Below are positions 63,576-64,000 of a stretch of 64,000 nucleotides of DNA, piece by piece (position 1 is the first letter of the stretch; every line of letters starts with the position of its first letter). The notes under the pieces were generated by a model. It was not told where the DNA came from. It searched no databases and was given only the letters and a program-made list of their open reading frames with translations. The position numbers and the translations under genes were made by a program. The DNA is from Ptiloglossa arizonensis (lineage: Eukaryota > Arthropoda > Insecta > Hymenoptera > Colletidae), in assembly GCF_051014685.1 (NCBI RefSeq), contig NW_027479763.1:1-64000 (forward strand), written 5' to 3'.

Positions 63576-64000
63576 AAGGAATGGTTGAGGAACCATCAAA
63601 ATTTTCGCAATTCAGATGCTAGGAACGAATAACTGGAATGGCCTAGGGGAAAAATACACATACCGCTGAAAATCGGGCGAGTTCCTACTTTCAGATGCAA
63701 TTGGAATTTCTCGAGTTCTTCAATCCGTTCGCGAGATACGGGAGTTTGAAGTTAAGGAATGGTTGAGGAACCATCAAAATTTTCGCAATTCAGATGCTAG
63801 AAACGAATAACTGGAATGGCCTAGGGGAAAGATACACACACCATTGTAATCGGGCGAGTTTCTGCTTTCAGATGCAACAGGAATTTCTGGAGTTCGTCAA
63901 TCCGTTTGCGAGATATGGGAGTTTGAAGTTAAGGAATGTTTGAGAAACCATCAAAATTTTCGCAAGTCTGATACTCGAAACCAATAACTACAATGGCCCA

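Larger units (their letters stand above)
1..64000 (+). repeat. 177-bp tandem satellite array, about 361 monomers, fills the window
   Basis: Seen directly: the same unit recurs at 177-base spacing from end to end. For example GGAGTTTGAAGTT starts at 61,441 (after a GATATG) and the next GGAG starts at 61,618. All monomers I read are in the same orientation, and no inversion, gap or foreign insert was seen. Nearly every unit carries GGTTGAGAAACC, CCTAGG, AATCGGGCGAG, CTCGAG and TCGCGAGATATGGG. Monomers differ by point changes and occasional small indels, and higher-order blocks are superimposed. Known: satellites of about 150-180 bp in long homogeneous arrays are typical of many plant and animal centromeres. 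Inferred: a centromeric or pericentromeric array, probably of a plant. I do not recognise the repeat family, and chromatin data would be needed to call it a functional centromere. Confidence 0.97.

Noticed and set aside
1..64000. CRISPR array
   Set aside because: The regular spacing is of the whole 177-bp unit with similar sequence throughout; there are no short repeats with unique spacers.
1..64000. 5S rRNA or tRNA tandem genes
   Set aside because: The unit has no recognisable 5S internal control region, no tRNA cloverleaf and no T-run terminator in a consistent position.
1..64000. Identification as a named plant centromere family (for example the Arabidopsis 180-bp or soybean 92-bp satellites)
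   Set aside because: Length or sequence does not match those I can recall, so no family name is given.

Overview
The whole 64,000-base window is tandem satellite DNA. I find no gene, RNA gene, transposon, CRISPR array or other single-copy sequence. The unit is a 177-bp monomer (41% GC in my hand consensus), repeated head to tail on one strand about 361 times. Landmarks present in almost every monomer are a GGTTGAGAAACC dyad, CCTAGG, an AATCGGGCGAG block, a CTCGAG site and GTTCGCGAGATATGGGAG. The open reading frames seen here are by-products of a repeat whose length is a multiple of three (59 codons).

This is eukaryotic DNA. Monomer length (about 177 bp, close to one nucleosome repeat), array length and higher-order organisation fit a centromeric or pericentromeric satellite. 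Many plant centromere satellites are 150-180 bp, so a flowering plant is my first guess, but I do not recognise the family, and neither species nor centromere identity is proven by the sequence.

Layout: (1) 1-2,900, an error-rich stretch with many one-base indels. (2) About 2,900-11,620, a homogeneous subfamily A with a 13-monomer (2,301 bp) higher-order unit. (3) About 11,620-19,230, a heterogeneous stretch of older-looking monomers. (4) 19,231-26,304, a tandem duplication of a 20-monomer block (2 x 3,537 bp) in which I saw no differences. (5) 24,182-53,903, a much larger tandem duplication, block 1 24,182-38,867 (14,686 bp, about 83 monomers) and block 2 38,868-53,903 (15,036 bp, about 85 monomers), differing by gains or losses of whole monomers. 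(6) 53,904-64,000, a further region with its own 13/12-monomer duplication.

Points worth a second look: a 17-bp element matching the CENP-B box core (NTTCGNNNNANNCGGGN), almost confined to the recently expanded 20.9-53.9 kb; shared variants that order the duplications in time; three unrelated duplications all stepping by 13 monomers; a dyad with a covarying base pair; and patches of clustered indels that look like assembly error. I found no previously undescribed gene system; the interest is in array architecture and evolution.
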